Notes: generated from the letters alone by a model not told the origin. Counted from the stretch's first letter, positions 11,235 to 22,759 are shown. The stretch: DNA of 64,000 nt from Brachypterus glaber (GCA_958510825.1 OY294049.1:24318945-24382944); one strand, 5' to 3'. A program made the numbers and translations.

Positions 11235-13249
11235 AAAGGGGCGTATCTCAAATATTTTACATTTGTTGAAAAACTGGGAAACTTAACAGAAAATTTATAA
11301 TAAAAATTTTAAAATGTTTTTCCTTTAAAATACAGATTTTTGAGATACGCAGATACGCAGATATGCAAGGCGACGATATATGAGAGTGTTTAAACAATTT
11401 CGGTTTTATAATTTAGACAATATGGAATCTTATGTCAGCCATTTTGTTTTATTTATCTTTTGTCTCTTCCGGAATAATTACAAATCTTTAGTGGTTAAGA
11501 AATAATAATTATATTTTAGAAAAATAATAATTCACATATACGCGCATGTTTAAAATAATATTATGTTATTTAGTTTATGCGTATGTGTATTTTTTAGTAG
11601 TGCTTGTGGTAGAAAAATAAAATTAAAGTTTTTATCTTAAATTTTCAAGATTCCCGACTCTAAACTTTAAAGTTACATATTTTTAAAGTTTAGTTTTAAA
11701 TCGTGTTAAATTGTGATACAGTATTAAAGCCGTTCTATTTTAATATTATTAAGTGCGTGCTAAACGTCGTAACTTTTTAACTTTAACGGGTCGCTAAAGT
11801 AATTCGGACATTGAAGAAAAGCCCTAAACTTTCCTTATGTGCAAAGTTTCCTCTTTGACGACTAATCACAGCTAGATTAACTCTACGTCCACGTCCAACT
11901 TCATTTATTACACATTGGGACGGTAATCACTTTCAACGGGAAATGTTCACACAGAAAAAAAAATCTGCTGCCATCAATAGTAGATTACAGGACGACTCGG
12001 AAAATAGTACTTTTCCGAGACCATTTATAGGTCGAGGAAAACTACCATTTTCCGGGAGACCTGTATACTATCTTATTTGCAACTGTCTTTATTTAAATAT
12101 AAAGTAATTTATACAATTTTTTTTGAAACCTAGATGTTTGAATTCAAATGAAGAAAATAATACTATAATACTTTTAGTTCTTTTCATATTTACCACAAAT
12201 AATTTTTCCTGCATTTTACAAGAAAATCACAGGCACTAAAGTTTTACATACGCGAAACCCGAAAAAAAAAACCACCAAAAATTTGTTGATAGCTCACAAG
12301 GCACCGTTTATAACACGCAAAAAACAACCACAAAAAAACATTTGTTAATAGATCACAAGGCACGGTTTATAACATTTATTATCCTTCTGTCTCAAAAATA
12401 AAAAACATTGACTAAAACTGTAAAGTTTAAGTCTTTTGAACAACATGTATTATATTATATTCGTGTTTATCATGACAACCGCAATTCAGCCATCTTGTTT
12501 GATATTGTAGTCGGTGGCGTCAACTAGCCGATATTATTTAAATTTAAATGCAGACCTGTAATACTTAGTTTACTGGTCTCTATTTATTATTACAGGTTAG
12601 GTCCAGGCTGGGAAAACAGTGGGACAAGAAATCATTTCCCAAACTTTATTAATAAATGTAATGTGTGTATTACATACAAGTTGCGAATAAAATAATATCT
12701 TATAGTTAAAGAAAAAATTAAAAAAAAAATACAAAAAAAATGTTTTAATTCTTAAATTAAAAATAAATACTTTTCATTTTAGACTTCTAAACTTTAAAGG
12801 TAAAAAAATATTTTATATTTTTATAAAACAAAAACTGTTTAATGCAAACTATCCACTTTCACCCCTTAGATCATCCCAACTTCTAAAAAACCAAACCCAG
12901 CTGAGAACTTTTGCTGAAAAAACCTGCACCGAAAAAAGGATTTTATTATTATTAATTCATCTTCATGAAATTATTGTATTTTTTATCGATACTACGTAAT
13001 TTTTTAATTCAGTCTGAATTTTAAGTCTGAAACTTGAAGCTTACTCGACACAGATCAAAAGAGATTCACGGACAGAGAAACGAAAGAGACGGATACTTTT
13101 ATTCTTTTTAAATATTTTTTTCTTCCAATCGGTTGATGTTATAGGTGCTATGCATGCCTTTACAAAAATGTTATTATAAGAAAAAGTCAGAAAAAGTTTT
13201 AGATAAAAAAAATAATCTATAGTTTATACTCTGTGATAATTTGATTCTA
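11235..13249. other. AT-rich intron sequence; one short direct repeat
   Basis: No gene or recognisable element. At 12270-12375 a phrase of about 60 bases (tttgtt-ata-tcacaaggcac-gtttataac) occurs twice in tandem. At 11985-12065, ggaaaatag-acttttccgag and related phrases form a small imperfect repeat. Confidence 0.55.
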
Positions 13250-13873
13250 CTTTTTTATCACAAATGTAATATGTATGTAACATGACATAACATAACATAA
13301 GCGTATATAAGCCACCCTGGGGTGGGTATACAAGTCACAGAAAATAAATAATAAATAAGATAATACATTTAAAATTGCTCATTTAAAAGCTCCTTAGTTG
13401 AGTAATATGCTTTCTCCAGCAAGAGGTCCTTAACTTTTTTCCTAAAAACAGGTATGCTCTTATCTCTATAGGCGCCTGGCAATTTATTGTAGAATTTTAT
13501 AGCGGCAAATTCTACTGATTTTTCAAATTTTGTTGTTCTATGTTGTGGAATACATAATGTCTTACATCCACGCGTATTATAATCATGAAAATCTGAATAT
13601 TGGTTATATAAATGTATATTTTTTCTGATTAATGCCAGGCACCTATAGATATATATGCACGGCACTGTCAGGATTTTGTTACATTCAAACGTTTCACAAC
13701 ATGAATCTCTAAATTTAAGGTTAAATATTTTTCTAATATTGCGTTTTTGCGCTATAAATACCCTATCCCAGTTTACCGCATTACCCCATAAAACAATATA
13801 CTTGGTCTAAATAAAATTTACTTAAATAAATATATTTTTTTCTGTGTGTGGAGGGAGGTATAGATGTGAGGTT
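13250..13873 (-). pseudogene. 5'-truncated LINE ORF2 C-terminus, copy 1 of a tandem pair
   Basis: On the minus strand an open frame runs without a stop from 13806 to 13369: YIVLWGNAVNWDRVFIAQKR, RDSCCETFECNKILTVPCIY, then HDYNTRGCKTL, EFAAIKFYNKLPGAYRDKS and the stop after LLNEQF. This is the thumb/C-terminal end of a non-LTR retrotransposon RT (the RDSCR..ILTVP...YNTR...A-KFYN-LP pattern). Only the last 145 or so codons and the 3' tail remain, so the fragment cannot transpose. The 3' end carries repeated ttatg units before the poly-A-like end near 13250. It is almost identical to the next copy, 629 bases away. Confidence 0.82.
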
Positions 13874-13878
13874 TGGAC

Positions 13879-14502
13879 TTTTTTTATCACAAATGTAATA
13901 TGTATGTAACATGACATAACATAACATAAGCGTATATAAGCCACCCTGGGGTGGGTATACAAGTCACAGAAAATAAAAAATAAATAAGACAATACATTTA
14001 AAATTGCTCATTTAAAAGCTCCTTAGTTGAGTAATATGCTTTCTCCAGCAAGAGGTCCTTAACTTTTTTCCTAAAAACAGGTATGCTCTTATCTCTATAG
14101 GCGCCTGGCAATTTATTGTAGAATTTTATAGCGGCAAATGCTACTGATTTTTCAAATTTTGTTGTTCTATGTTGTGGAATACATAATGTCTTACATCCAC
14201 GCGTATTATAATCATGAAAATCTGAATATTGGTTATATAAATGTATATTTTCTCTGATTAATGCCAGGCACCTATAGATATATATGCACGGCACTGTCAG
14301 GATTTTGTTGCATTCAAACGTTTCACAACATGAATCTCTAAATTTAAGGTTAAATATTTTTCTAATATTGCGTTTTTGCGCTATAAATACCCTATCCCAG
14401 TTTACCGCATTACCCCATAAAACAATATACTTGGTCTAAATAAAATTTACTTAAATAAATATATTTTTTTCTGTGTGTGGAGGGAGGTATAGATGTGAGG
14501 TT
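13879..14502 (-). pseudogene. 5'-truncated LINE ORF2 C-terminus, copy 2 of the tandem pair
   Basis: This has the same structure and same frame as the copy at 13250-13873 (frame 14435 down to 13998), with the same upstream and downstream break points, shifted by 629 bases. The few differences include R for K (LALIREN) and A for E (KSVAFAAIKF). Both copies share the extreme 5' end gtgtgtggagggaggtatag on the complementary strand. That points to duplication of one truncated insertion, not two independent insertions. Confidence 0.82.
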
Positions 14503-15732
14503 ACATTTCCAGAACTTAATGACCGTTTTTTTAGAGACGTGAGTCGCGTCTTGATAAATATTTTACTGGATCGACGAAGTTTTTGCTATAACTTGGACTT
14601 AATTCGACGGTTTATTGGCGGAAGTAAAAACAGATAGGATTATAAATTTACCATTTTTTTTATAATCGGTTCATTTAAATCAAAAACGAAAAAAATAAAT
14701 TAAAAAAGAAATAAAAACAAATAAAAAAAGTCAAATTTTTTTTAAATGTCCTTTTCCGTAAACGATAAAAAAATAAAAACATATTTTTTTAAATAAATGG
14801 TTTTTATTTAAAAATATATAATTTTACAATGTTTTTTTTTAGATTTTTATTAAATTTTTCAGACAGATATTTTGTAACTATATTATTTGGTAATCATTCG
14901 GTTCGTATATTATAATTAATAGTACATGTATTATTACATACTATGTTAAATGTATATAATTAATCAATAATTATATGTAATTAATTATGGAAATTAATTA
15001 CCAATAACGCATTAATTATAATTGTAAATTAAATATAATATATAATATAATAAAATGAAATTTAAAGGAGAACTATAAAATAATAATTTATATGATTTAT
15101 ATTATATATTGTAAAAATAAGGACTTGTGGCACAGATATTTTAAGGTTTTATTATGACGGTATATGCTATAAAATTGATGCTAAAACTATTTGTTCCGTG
15201 TGCAATCTGCAAGATATACAACAGTTTTAGGCCAGTTTTTCTTAAAAACTTATCTATTGGACAGATATTATAAATCTATTAAATGTTGGCACAGAAAGCA
15301 TACTTAAAACAATTGCCCACTATATAATTAATATGCTTAAAACGCGTTCATTTGTACTAGACGACTAATGCTACAACAGTTTTTTTTCTTTTTGTCTTTA
15401 ATTTTGGTTTTTTTTTCAACACATTAAAAAAAAAGTTAAACGTAGATTTTAGAGATTTTTTTTAGTGTTTTTATACTTGTATACATATTTTTTTATAGTT
15501 TAGGTACTTTATTTGTTTCCATATAATTTTTTCTTTTTTGTTAGAGTTTATACGTTTAGATATAATTTTTTCTTTTATATTGTTATAAGAATTGTAATTC
15601 TTTTAAAACAATAAATTTTCTATCTATTTATCTATTGTAAAAATAACTTTTATTTATTTATTTATTATTACAACTCAACAGAGTCTGTCACCATTATTAA
15701 AAATTATGCGATGTAAAAAGAACCTTATATAT
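14503..15732. other. Very AT-rich intron sequence, nothing recognised
   Basis: Long A/T runs and ATTA-rich sequence (14850-15110) with no supported gene or element. Confidence 0.55.
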
Positions 15733-16538
15733 AGAGAAATAGTATATTGTTTTACTAAGAGAAAAAGTGAAGCTTTTTTTTACTAGTCTGTAGGAAACAA
15801 CAGACGAGTAAAAAAGCAGTTTTCCTCTGAGTGAAACATACTATTTTTTCTTCAAGCATTCTGAGTCTGCACCTCATATTTTTTAGAGGATGTTATCAAG
15901 AAGAGATATCCTAAAAGCTCACAATAAACAAGAAGTTTAGCAAAGATTGAATTTAAATTGTAATTATTGTAATATTTAACATTGTAAGGTATAAAATACC
16001 TTCGTAAGAAGGTCCCTATTTTACTATAAATAAATACTAATACTATATATATTTTTTAAATATTAATTTTTGAATTTAATTTATTCAGTAATAAAGTATG
16101 TTTTTTTTTTATTATAATAGGCCAATAAAACCCTTTTGAAATAAACTTAAACCTTCCTTAGCTCATTTTAATTTTTTTTCGTAGGCTAAATCGTACTTTT
16201 CGCGATTTCGATGGTAACTTGTCTAATGTAGCATTTGCAATTTCGGAGAGATTTGTAGGTGTATAAACCATATCTTTAATCATTTTTAATCAATTCCACA
16301 TAAGGTTTTGCACAGAATCTCGAGTCAACCACCTGTTTACATAATAAACAAACAAGTTTAAAGTATGGCTGTCATCAAAGTCAAAGAGTGCTGCCGCCAG
16401 TGGTGGTTTTGCTAACTAACTTTTTTTACGGTGTACAACAATGAACTCATTTTTTACTGTAAAAAAATAGATCACTTCTAACTAGTGTGTTCAGTTATAA
16501 AATATAGACATTTTAGTACGCTTGAAGAAAAAAAATTT
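15733..16538 (+). repeat. Dispersed repeat, copy 1 (second copy at 59321-59969)
   Basis: It begins ttttactaagagaaaaagtg with a hairpin (ttactagtctgt ... acagacgagtaa). It runs through ttcagtaataaagtatgttt, gatttcgatggtaacttgtc, aatctcgagtcaaccacctg and ends at gtacgcttgaagaaaaaaaa. The order and strand are the same in the copy at 59.3 kb. This copy has about 155 extra bases at 15880-16040. No coding frame or terminal inverted repeat was seen; the type is unknown. Confidence 0.8.
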
Positions 16539-16599
16539 TACTTGTATGGATATGCACTCCATTAAGAAGTAAATGTTTACCAAATCGACCTTCTTTTAC

Positions 16600-17304
16600 G
16601 GGAGCCGGACTTTACAGCAAACAAACAACCGTGAAGACCATTACCGCGCAGTCCATTACCGCGATCGCCATTACCGCGATCGCCATTACCGCGACAAGCC
16701 ATTACCGCGCATGCCCTTTAACGAGAAGACCATTACCGTGCAATTCATTACCGCAAACGGTCTTTACCGCGTATGACTTTTACTGAGAAAATCGTTATAC
16801 ATTATTTTTATTTCATGTAAGGATATTTCCCTGAGATAGATGGCAGTTTGGTTTGGTTAGTTTTGGTTTTGGTTTGGATTTTTATTGATAAAGTGGAACG
16901 TTTACTAAATGTACCCATATATCTGTGTTTAGTTTTTTTTATGTGTGTTTTTTTAATTTATATCGATTGATTTGTATAAATCGCTGATTAATAATCAGTT
17001 TAGTACGAATCGTCATGTCGATCGAAATAATGAAAAGTGCGTAAATTACGAAGTGCTTTGTTGCAAGGGGCGTTTGCATACTTCGGAGGGAAATGTTTTA
17101 AAGGAAACTAGTAATGGCCACAACTCTAGGTATATCAGGTATATCAGTTAGAACTAATTGATTGTTTTCTACAAAATATTTTTTTTATTTAATCTTTTTT
17201 TTTTAATTAAAATAATTATGCGCGGTAATGGTTTTCGCGCTAAAGTCCATGCGTGGTGGCGCGGTAACGGTTTCGCGTGGACTGCGCTGTAAAGACCCCT
17301 ACCC
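16600..17304. mobile_element. Foldback element with a CCATTACCGCG minisatellite in its ends
   Basis: The left end has gggagccggactttacagc followed by seven or so variants of ccattaccgcg (16638-16771). The right end has the inverse: gcgcggtaatgg, gcgcggtaacgg, then gctgtaaagacccctaccc (17220-17304). The minus-strand-looking protein of HYRDR repeats and the Met frame at 16573 are by-products. It is GC-richer than its surroundings. Confidence 0.72.
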
Positions 17305-17490
17305 TTCTTTTATAAGTTGGAGTCATTGAAAAGGTCAAGTTATACAGCCATTTTCCACTATGTAGCAAACTCTTACATTGCATCACAGCTTGATAAAAAA
17401 AAACGCTTTAAAAAAGTGAAATTTTAAGTTTAAAATCAAAGCCAGAAACCTAGAACACTTCAAATAAAAAATGTACCTTGATTTAAATAA

Positions 17491-18017
17491 TAAGGGAGCA
17501 TTCAAGTATTACGTAACGCAAAATTTGGCCATTTTGACACCCCCCCCCATGTAACGCGGCGTAACATTATCGATACCCCCCACCCCCACCCCCTATTTGT
17601 TACGTAACGCTTTACAAAAAGTAAAAAATAAATGAAGGAAAATTTTACTTTATGATTTAAACCGGTTTTTAACCGATTATTGCTTCCGTGTTTTAACCCA
17701 AAACCGGTCTGATGTAATTTCCGCAACCGGTTAACCGAAAACCGGTTATTGACTATGGTTTTCCATCTCTAATTGTTTTTGTTTAGAGGATTTAGTGAAC
17801 TGTTAACCACGCCGTGTGCAATAAAATTTGCAATGAATCCGTCTCTTTAAGCCTAGATCATTGTTAAAAACGTGATCCAATAAACATTTTATAAGTTTAT
17901 AATTTTTTAAGTGTTAGGTAACATTTTTACTGACGCCCACCACCCCTCTGTAACGCGGCGTAACGTTTTCGACACCCCCCCCCCCTATGGCGTTACGTAA
18001 TACTTGAACGCTCCTTA
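17491..18017. mobile_element. MITE, TAAGGGAGCATTCAAGTATTACGTAACGC termini
   Basis: The termini taagggagcattcaagtatt (17491) and aatacttgaacgctcctta (to 18017) are inverted and flanked by TA. Sub-terminal C-runs with gtaacgcggcgtaac occur on both sides. The centre holds several aaccggtt motifs (17659-17748). It is related to the element at 10999-11234. Confidence 0.85.
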
Positions 18018-19639
18018 ACTGTTTAGTAAGGAATTTATTCTTATAAGAATGTTTAATATGACATGTCTATATATTTTATTAGAATTGTATATTCAATATA
18101 AATACCGGAATTGAAAACTTTGGAGCTTACCTTTTGTGAAACTTGCTTTAAAACAAGCCGTGAAGATATATAATGCTTTTCACTCGATAATAACTATTCC
18201 CCCCGCAGTTGAAAGTTTTTTACTGGTTAATTTTTAACCTTATTAAATCGTACTGGGATATTTTAAAATTTTAACTTTCTAGTGTCCATATATGTTGCGA
18301 AATAAAAGCAGGTAATATGATTAAAATTTAAAACCGATTAAATTAAACACAGCGTTTTACAAGACAAGTTTGACTTTAGTATACTTTTTATTAATTTAAC
18401 GTGGCTCTTTTGTGTAAGTTTTTCGTTTTTAAATAAAAGTGAATTTAGATGCTTTTAAAATTAAAACGCTGAACGCTAAACGCTACATAAAAAATGCATT
18501 TTTACGTGTAAGTATAAATGTAATATTAACAGGAAAAAGTTAATAAGATACGATTGTTTGGTCATGGCCATTAATCGGAATAAATTCAGTTATGACTCAT
18601 CAACGTTGAAAATAAACAGAGAAACATAGGCTTACGGAATAATTTTGCCGAATTACGAGGGAAATTTTTATAAAGGTCACTAAATCGAAACATTTGACGA
18701 CTAATTTGTTACACACAACAATATTAAATATACATATTAACTATAAATATGTAAATATATAGATGTTTTTCGAAGAAAATAAAAATGTAAATATTTAAAA
18801 CCTCGCGTCAACGATAGAATCGACGCGGCGCCTATGCGAGCACTGGAAATTCGCCGATGAGTGGTCATGGCATGGCAATTTTCACGTCAAAATATACAAA
18901 ATTATATCGTTTTAAAATCTTAATAAATCGGCTAAATATAAGTTTGTAAGAAAGTTTTCATTCGAAAAATTTGTAAAAAAAAATTTAAACAAGCTGGAAC
19001 GGGTACATTTCAAGACGGATGGAAAATAAGAACGTTTCTTGCCTCTGTTTCGCGCGAGTTCAAGATCTAATAGTAAAAGTTTAATTCTATCCGAAATTTT
19101 ATTATTTTTGTTTTTCACAAAATTTATCACTTTTCCTATAGTTTTATCATTTTCTTTATTTTTTCTAGTTTTATCGATTGTTTTTTGTCCACGCCATTGT
19201 CAGATTAATTAAAATGTATTACAAAAATAAAATTAAAATTCACTCTTGTCGTCTAATTAAAAAGTTTTTTCTTTTCAATATGCTTTTAGGTGTCATTACA
19301 TTGTAAACCCGAAAATGCAAAAATGCAATGCAAAAGGAGATTTTTTAGTCGAGTGTTTCTACTAGTTAAAATAATTTTCACAACATAAATAATAATACCT
19401 ATTTAATAATAAAAAAATAACTTCATAGCTCAACAAAAAAAAAGCGATAACGCACATGATTGTAGTATATCGTTTTCTATAGAATTTAGGCCACTGAAAA
19501 TGAATCTGAATTACAAATTTTTTTAGCCCCTAAAAACACAAAAAAAAGTTCATGACAAAAAAAACAGGTCCCACCCTTTCTAAAAAAAAAAAGTTATCAA
19601 ATTACACCTTCTGGTTTTTTCTCAAAATTAAAAATGTGT
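18018..19639. other. AT-rich intron sequence, nothing firm
   Basis: No supported element. The minus-strand frame at 18912-19130 (extending to about 19190 without a stop) is Lys/Asn-rich and has only a faint likeness to a known domain; see the rejected list. Confidence 0.5.
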
Positions 19640-19875
19640 TATTTTATTATGTTTATCCAAAAAAAAATATGCAACTTTTATATTTTTAATCCATGAAATA
19701 TGCAATTTTTTTTATTCTAAGGTTTAAAAATCCCAACTTTTATATTTTTAATAATAATTTAAAACTTTTTTTCCCAAAATTAAAAATTTATTATTTTATT
19801 TTTTTTAACCCATGAAATAAGCAACTTTTATGTTTTTAATCCATGAAATATGCAACTTTTTTGATTTCAAGATAG
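19640..19875. repeat. Short tandem repeat of (TTTTTAATCCATGAAATATGCAAC)
   Basis: The phrase aatccatgaaata-gcaact with atttttaat occurs four times in 235 bases (about 19685, 19735, 19807, 19837) with variation. An adjacent short G-run/C-run palindrome lies at 19876-19905 (aggggggaggct / ccccccatccc). Confidence 0.6.
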
Positions 19876-20080
19876 GTAGGGGGGAGGCTCCCCCCCATCC
19901 CCCCATAGCTACGGCTAACCTAATATAACGCGATTGAGAAATCCTGGACTTAGATTCAGATTCAGATTCAGGGGCCCAATTAATTTTAAAATTTATAGAA
20001 ATCGACATATTACACTCATATTGCTTGATTCTTTTTGTGAGGCTCCCTTTTTAAATTAATATACTGTTTTCTATACTAAC

Positions 20081-20345
20081 ATGTTTGTTTTTATGTTTGT
20101 TTTTAACCTCGTACTATTCTACTTAATTAAGCATCCCCTAAGTCCAGGACTTGTGTGGGCTAGTAGTAGAGGGAACCACCGGCTTTAATTGACTTTCGAA
20201 CCAATATATCTAGGGAGTACGCCTTCGCCAAATTTCAATTATTAATTAACTGAAAAAGGCAATCGGCGCCAGTGAGGTTTGAACTCACGATCATTAGATC
20301 AGTGTCAGGCTATATCGATGCCATGACCGCTGAGCTAAATCTCCC
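20081..20345 (-). mobile_element. tRNA-derived SINE, full-length copy a
   Basis: On the minus strand the head ggagatttagctcagcggtc holds an A box (tagctcagcgg). About 45 bases on lies a B box (gagttcaaacctcact), as in RNA polymerase III promoters of tRNA genes. A shared body follows (gccggtggttccctctacta, cccacacaagtcctggactt, aagtagaatagtacgaggtt), then an (AAAC)-rich tail. SINEs use LINE machinery to move. The same body occurs at 25691-25780 and 30780-31050. The motif aacat flanks both ends, a possible short target duplication. Confidence 0.85.
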
Positions 20346-20934
20346 AACATAAAATTGAAATTTTCAAAACGTATATCCTTTAAAGTTTTAAGTGAATATT
20401 TTTTCAAATAAGTACGTAACTTATAGAATAAAATCCGATTTCTTATGAAATTCTCTTGCAGAAAAATCCTAAAATGTATATTATATAGCAGGTAAAGTGT
20501 GCTTCAAAAAAGAATAGAGTGGTAAAAATATAGGTCTCAAGGGAAAGTATAATCATAAGAATAAAAAAATACCGATTGAGCGAAAAAAGTAAACTTTTTG
20601 CTCTTTCTTACAATAGTCATTTCTAAAGACCCTTTCTCATAATAAAACATATTTTAAGGACTCCCGCCAGAAGAGGGCCCCTATCGTCGGTATGGAGTTA
20701 TTCCAGATATGTTCCTCAACTTACAAAACTAGTTTGGGCCCTGCCCATCTATTAGTTTATTCCTGGGGCTCATTCAGATCTTAAACTGATTATAATTCTG
20801 ATTTATGAGAAAATCGCATTTAAAATTTTAACAGCTTTTGGGTTAAATAACACAATATTTACACCAGAACTAGATATGAATCTGGTAATTCGAACGGGAA
20901 TTTTATTAGTGTTTTTCGTTGTATTAGCAATTCC

Positions 20935-21180
20935 TGTTATAATCTTTGCCAAATGCATACGTTAAAGCTTCGTTTAACCCATGTGCTGACCCCACATCTC
21001 CTTTACATAGTGCCTTCACATACCTTGCATTTTCGTTTATCAAAATCAGAATTTAAAAAGAATACAGATATTAACATAGGAATGCAAACCAGAAATGAAG
21101 ACAGGTTTGCAATTCTGGCTTACACCACTACCCTCTTTGAAAAAGGACCTAGATTTTTAGCGATAAAAATTTATAACAAT
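20935..21180 (+). pseudogene. LINE ORF2 C-terminal fragment, upstream part (split by insertion)
   Basis: The plus-strand frame from 20953 reads LRLTHVLTPHLLYI..., then NIGMQTRNEDRFAILAYTTT and LFEKGPRFLAIKIYNN. This is the typical end of a LINE reverse transcriptase (xxYxTRxxxxFxL...T-LFE-GP--LAIKIYN-LP). The protein breaks off at ...KIYNN, where foreign DNA begins. It resumes at 22429 with the expected LPD. The upstream RT core is not recognisable. Confidence 0.72.
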
Positions 21181-21234
21181 GAAAGAAAATATTAGTGGCA
21201 TATCGGACAGAAGAGAAAATTAGAAAAAAGTCAG

Positions 21235-21306
21235 GTCTCAGTCTGGATTCGAACCAGAGTCCCCACGGTTTCCGGCCTGGTACTCTACCAACTGAGCTAC
21301 CGAGAC
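21235..21306 (-). tRNA. tRNA-like sequence, copy 1 (anticodon position GGA); probably not functional
   Basis: Read on the minus strand: GTCTCGG/CTGAGAC acceptor stem, GCTC/GAGT D stem, TCTGG/CCAGA T stem with the TTCGAAT loop, 72 bases in all. The anticodon arm is poor (two mismatches, C instead of U at position 33). The anticodon would be GGA (Ser), but there is no long variable arm as in real tRNA-Ser. It is best called a tRNA-derived element with intact A and B boxes. Confidence 0.6.
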
Positions 21307-21492
21307 GCCCGTTCGAAAACTAACTAATTGGACATGCTTTCTTTTCTATTCTTCTCAAATTTGTTAGTTGTTAATTAAAGGAAAGATGGTTAATTTTGTT
21401 AGTGGGAATAAACTCAATATACAATGTCTTAAGAGCCCTTTTACCCCTTCACCCTTGTATCGTTCACATATAGGAACTTTAACAGAACGGGC

Positions 21493-21564
21493 GTCTCGGT
21501 AGCTCAGTTGGTAGAGTACCAGGCCGGAAACCGTGGGGACTCTGGTTCGAATCCAGACTGAGAC
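21493..21564 (+). tRNA. tRNA-like sequence, copy 2; probably not functional
   Basis: It is identical in sequence to copy 1 but on the plus strand. The A box tagctcagttggtagag and B box ggttcgaatcc are intact. The same faults in the anticodon arm apply. Confidence 0.6.
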
Positions 21565-21883
21565 CTGACTTTTTTCTAATTTTCTCTTCTGTCCGATATG
21601 CCACTAATATTTTCTTTCATAATATATTACGGACATCAAAAATACTTCCTTTATATTTCTAATAATTTGGCTAAAATACAATGTTAGACACCGCATCTTG
21701 ATCTCTGTTAAAGTTCCTATATGTGAACGATACAAGGGTGAAGGGGTAAAAGGGCTCTTAAGACATTGTATATTGAGTTTATTCCCACTAACAAAATTAA
21801 CCATCTTTCCTTTAATTAACAACTAACAAATTTGAGAAGAATAGAAAAGAAGGCATGTCCAATTAGTTAGTTTTCGAACGGGC

Positions 21884-21955
21884 GTCTCGGTAGCTCAGTT
21901 GGTAGAGTACCAGGCCGGAAACCGTGGGGACTCTGGTTCGAATCCAGACTGAGAC
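21884..21955 (+). tRNA. tRNA-like sequence, copy 3; probably not functional
   Basis: It is identical to copy 2, 391 bases downstream, within the tandem array. Confidence 0.6.
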
Positions 21956-22274
21956 CTGACTTTTTTCTAATTTTCTCTTCTGTCCGATATGCCACTAATA
22001 TTTTCTTTCATAATATATTACGGACATCAAAAATACTTCCTTTATATTTCTAATAATTTGGCTAAAATACAATGTTAGACACCGCATCTTGATCTCTGTT
22101 AAAGTTCCTATATGTGAACGATACAAGGGTGAAGGGGTAAAAGGGCTCTTAAGACATTGTATATTGAGTTTATTCCCACTAACAAAATTAACCATCTTTC
22201 CTTTAATTAACAACTAACAAATTTGAGAAGAATAGAAAAGAAGGCATGTCCAATTAGTTAGTTTTCGAACGGGC

Positions 22275-22346
22275 GTCTCGGTAGCTCAGTTGGTAGAGTA
22301 CCAGGCCGGAAACCGTGGGGACCCAGGTTCGAATCCAGACTGAGAC
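22275..22346 (+). tRNA. tRNA-like sequence, copy 4, with a changed T stem
   Basis: This matches copies 2 and 3 except that gggactctggttc reads gggacccaggttc, which breaks T-stem pairing (CCAGG no longer pairs fully with CCAGA). It is the most decayed copy in the array. Confidence 0.55.
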
Positions 22347-22428
22347 CTGACTTTTTTCTAATTTTCTCTTCTGTCCGATATGCCACTAATATTTTCTTTC
22401 ATAATATATTACGGACATCAAAAATACT

Positions 22429-22530
22429 TCCTTTATTTATAACAATCTTCCTGATACCACAAACAAAATAAAATGATTGAAAAAGTTTAAAAAAATTATT
22501 AAAACCTTTTGCCTTGAAAGGCCATTTTAT
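22429..22530 (+). pseudogene. LINE ORF2 C-terminal fragment, downstream part
   Basis: atttataacaat is repeated here from 21169-21180. The frame then continues NNLPDTTNKIK, a stop, LKKFKKIIKTFCLERPFYSI. This supplies the missing NxLPxxIKxxxxxxxFKKxLKxxLL end of the LINE protein interrupted at 21180. Confidence 0.7.
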
Positions 22531-22759
22531 TCTATTAATGATAGCTTACTGTTTTTTTTTTTGTTTAGCTTTTTATATATGCCAAATGCCAACAATGTTT
22601 GTTTACGACATACAGGCCCTTTTATTAAAGTTTAACAGAAAAAAATCTCCATTTCACGTTAGTTTCAAGGCATAAAGTAAGCACTATCCTTCCGTTATTT
22701 GCCATAAAATACCCAAATCGGTCTTTTACTGTGTACTTTTTTGTTAAATCGTTTACTTT

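Larger units (their letters stand above)
21181..22428. mobile_element. Insertion of tRNA-like 391-bp units, first inverted, in a LINE relic
   Basis: The inserted DNA is flanked by the direct repeat atttataacaat (21169-21180 and 22429-22440). It has one minus-oriented unit (21190-21487) followed by plus-oriented units repeating every 391 bases (tRNA-like starts at 21493, 21884 and 22275). Each unit is a 72-base tRNA-like sequence plus about 319 bases of AT-rich spacer. The open frames of 72 codons within the spacer are identical shadows. The two ends are inverted copies (gaaagaaaatattagtggca / tgccactaatattttctttc). Confidence 0.85.

Noticed and set aside
16573..16776. Plus-strand frame with HYRDRHYRDRHYRD repeats
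   Set aside because: It reads through the CCATTACCGCG minisatellite of a foldback element; not a protein gene.
18912..19190. Minus-strand frame with KISDRIKLLLLDLELARNRGKKR, recalling the MIF4G phrase ISSRIRFMLxDxIxLR
   Set aside because: Only about 20 residues resemble it, the rest is Lys/Asn/Phe-rich, no splice partners were found, and the similarity is within chance for this composition.
21604..22213. Two identical 72-codon minus frames (21604-21822 and 21995-22213)
   Set aside because: They lie in the spacer of the 391-bp tRNA-like units; identical because the units are identical, with no motif.
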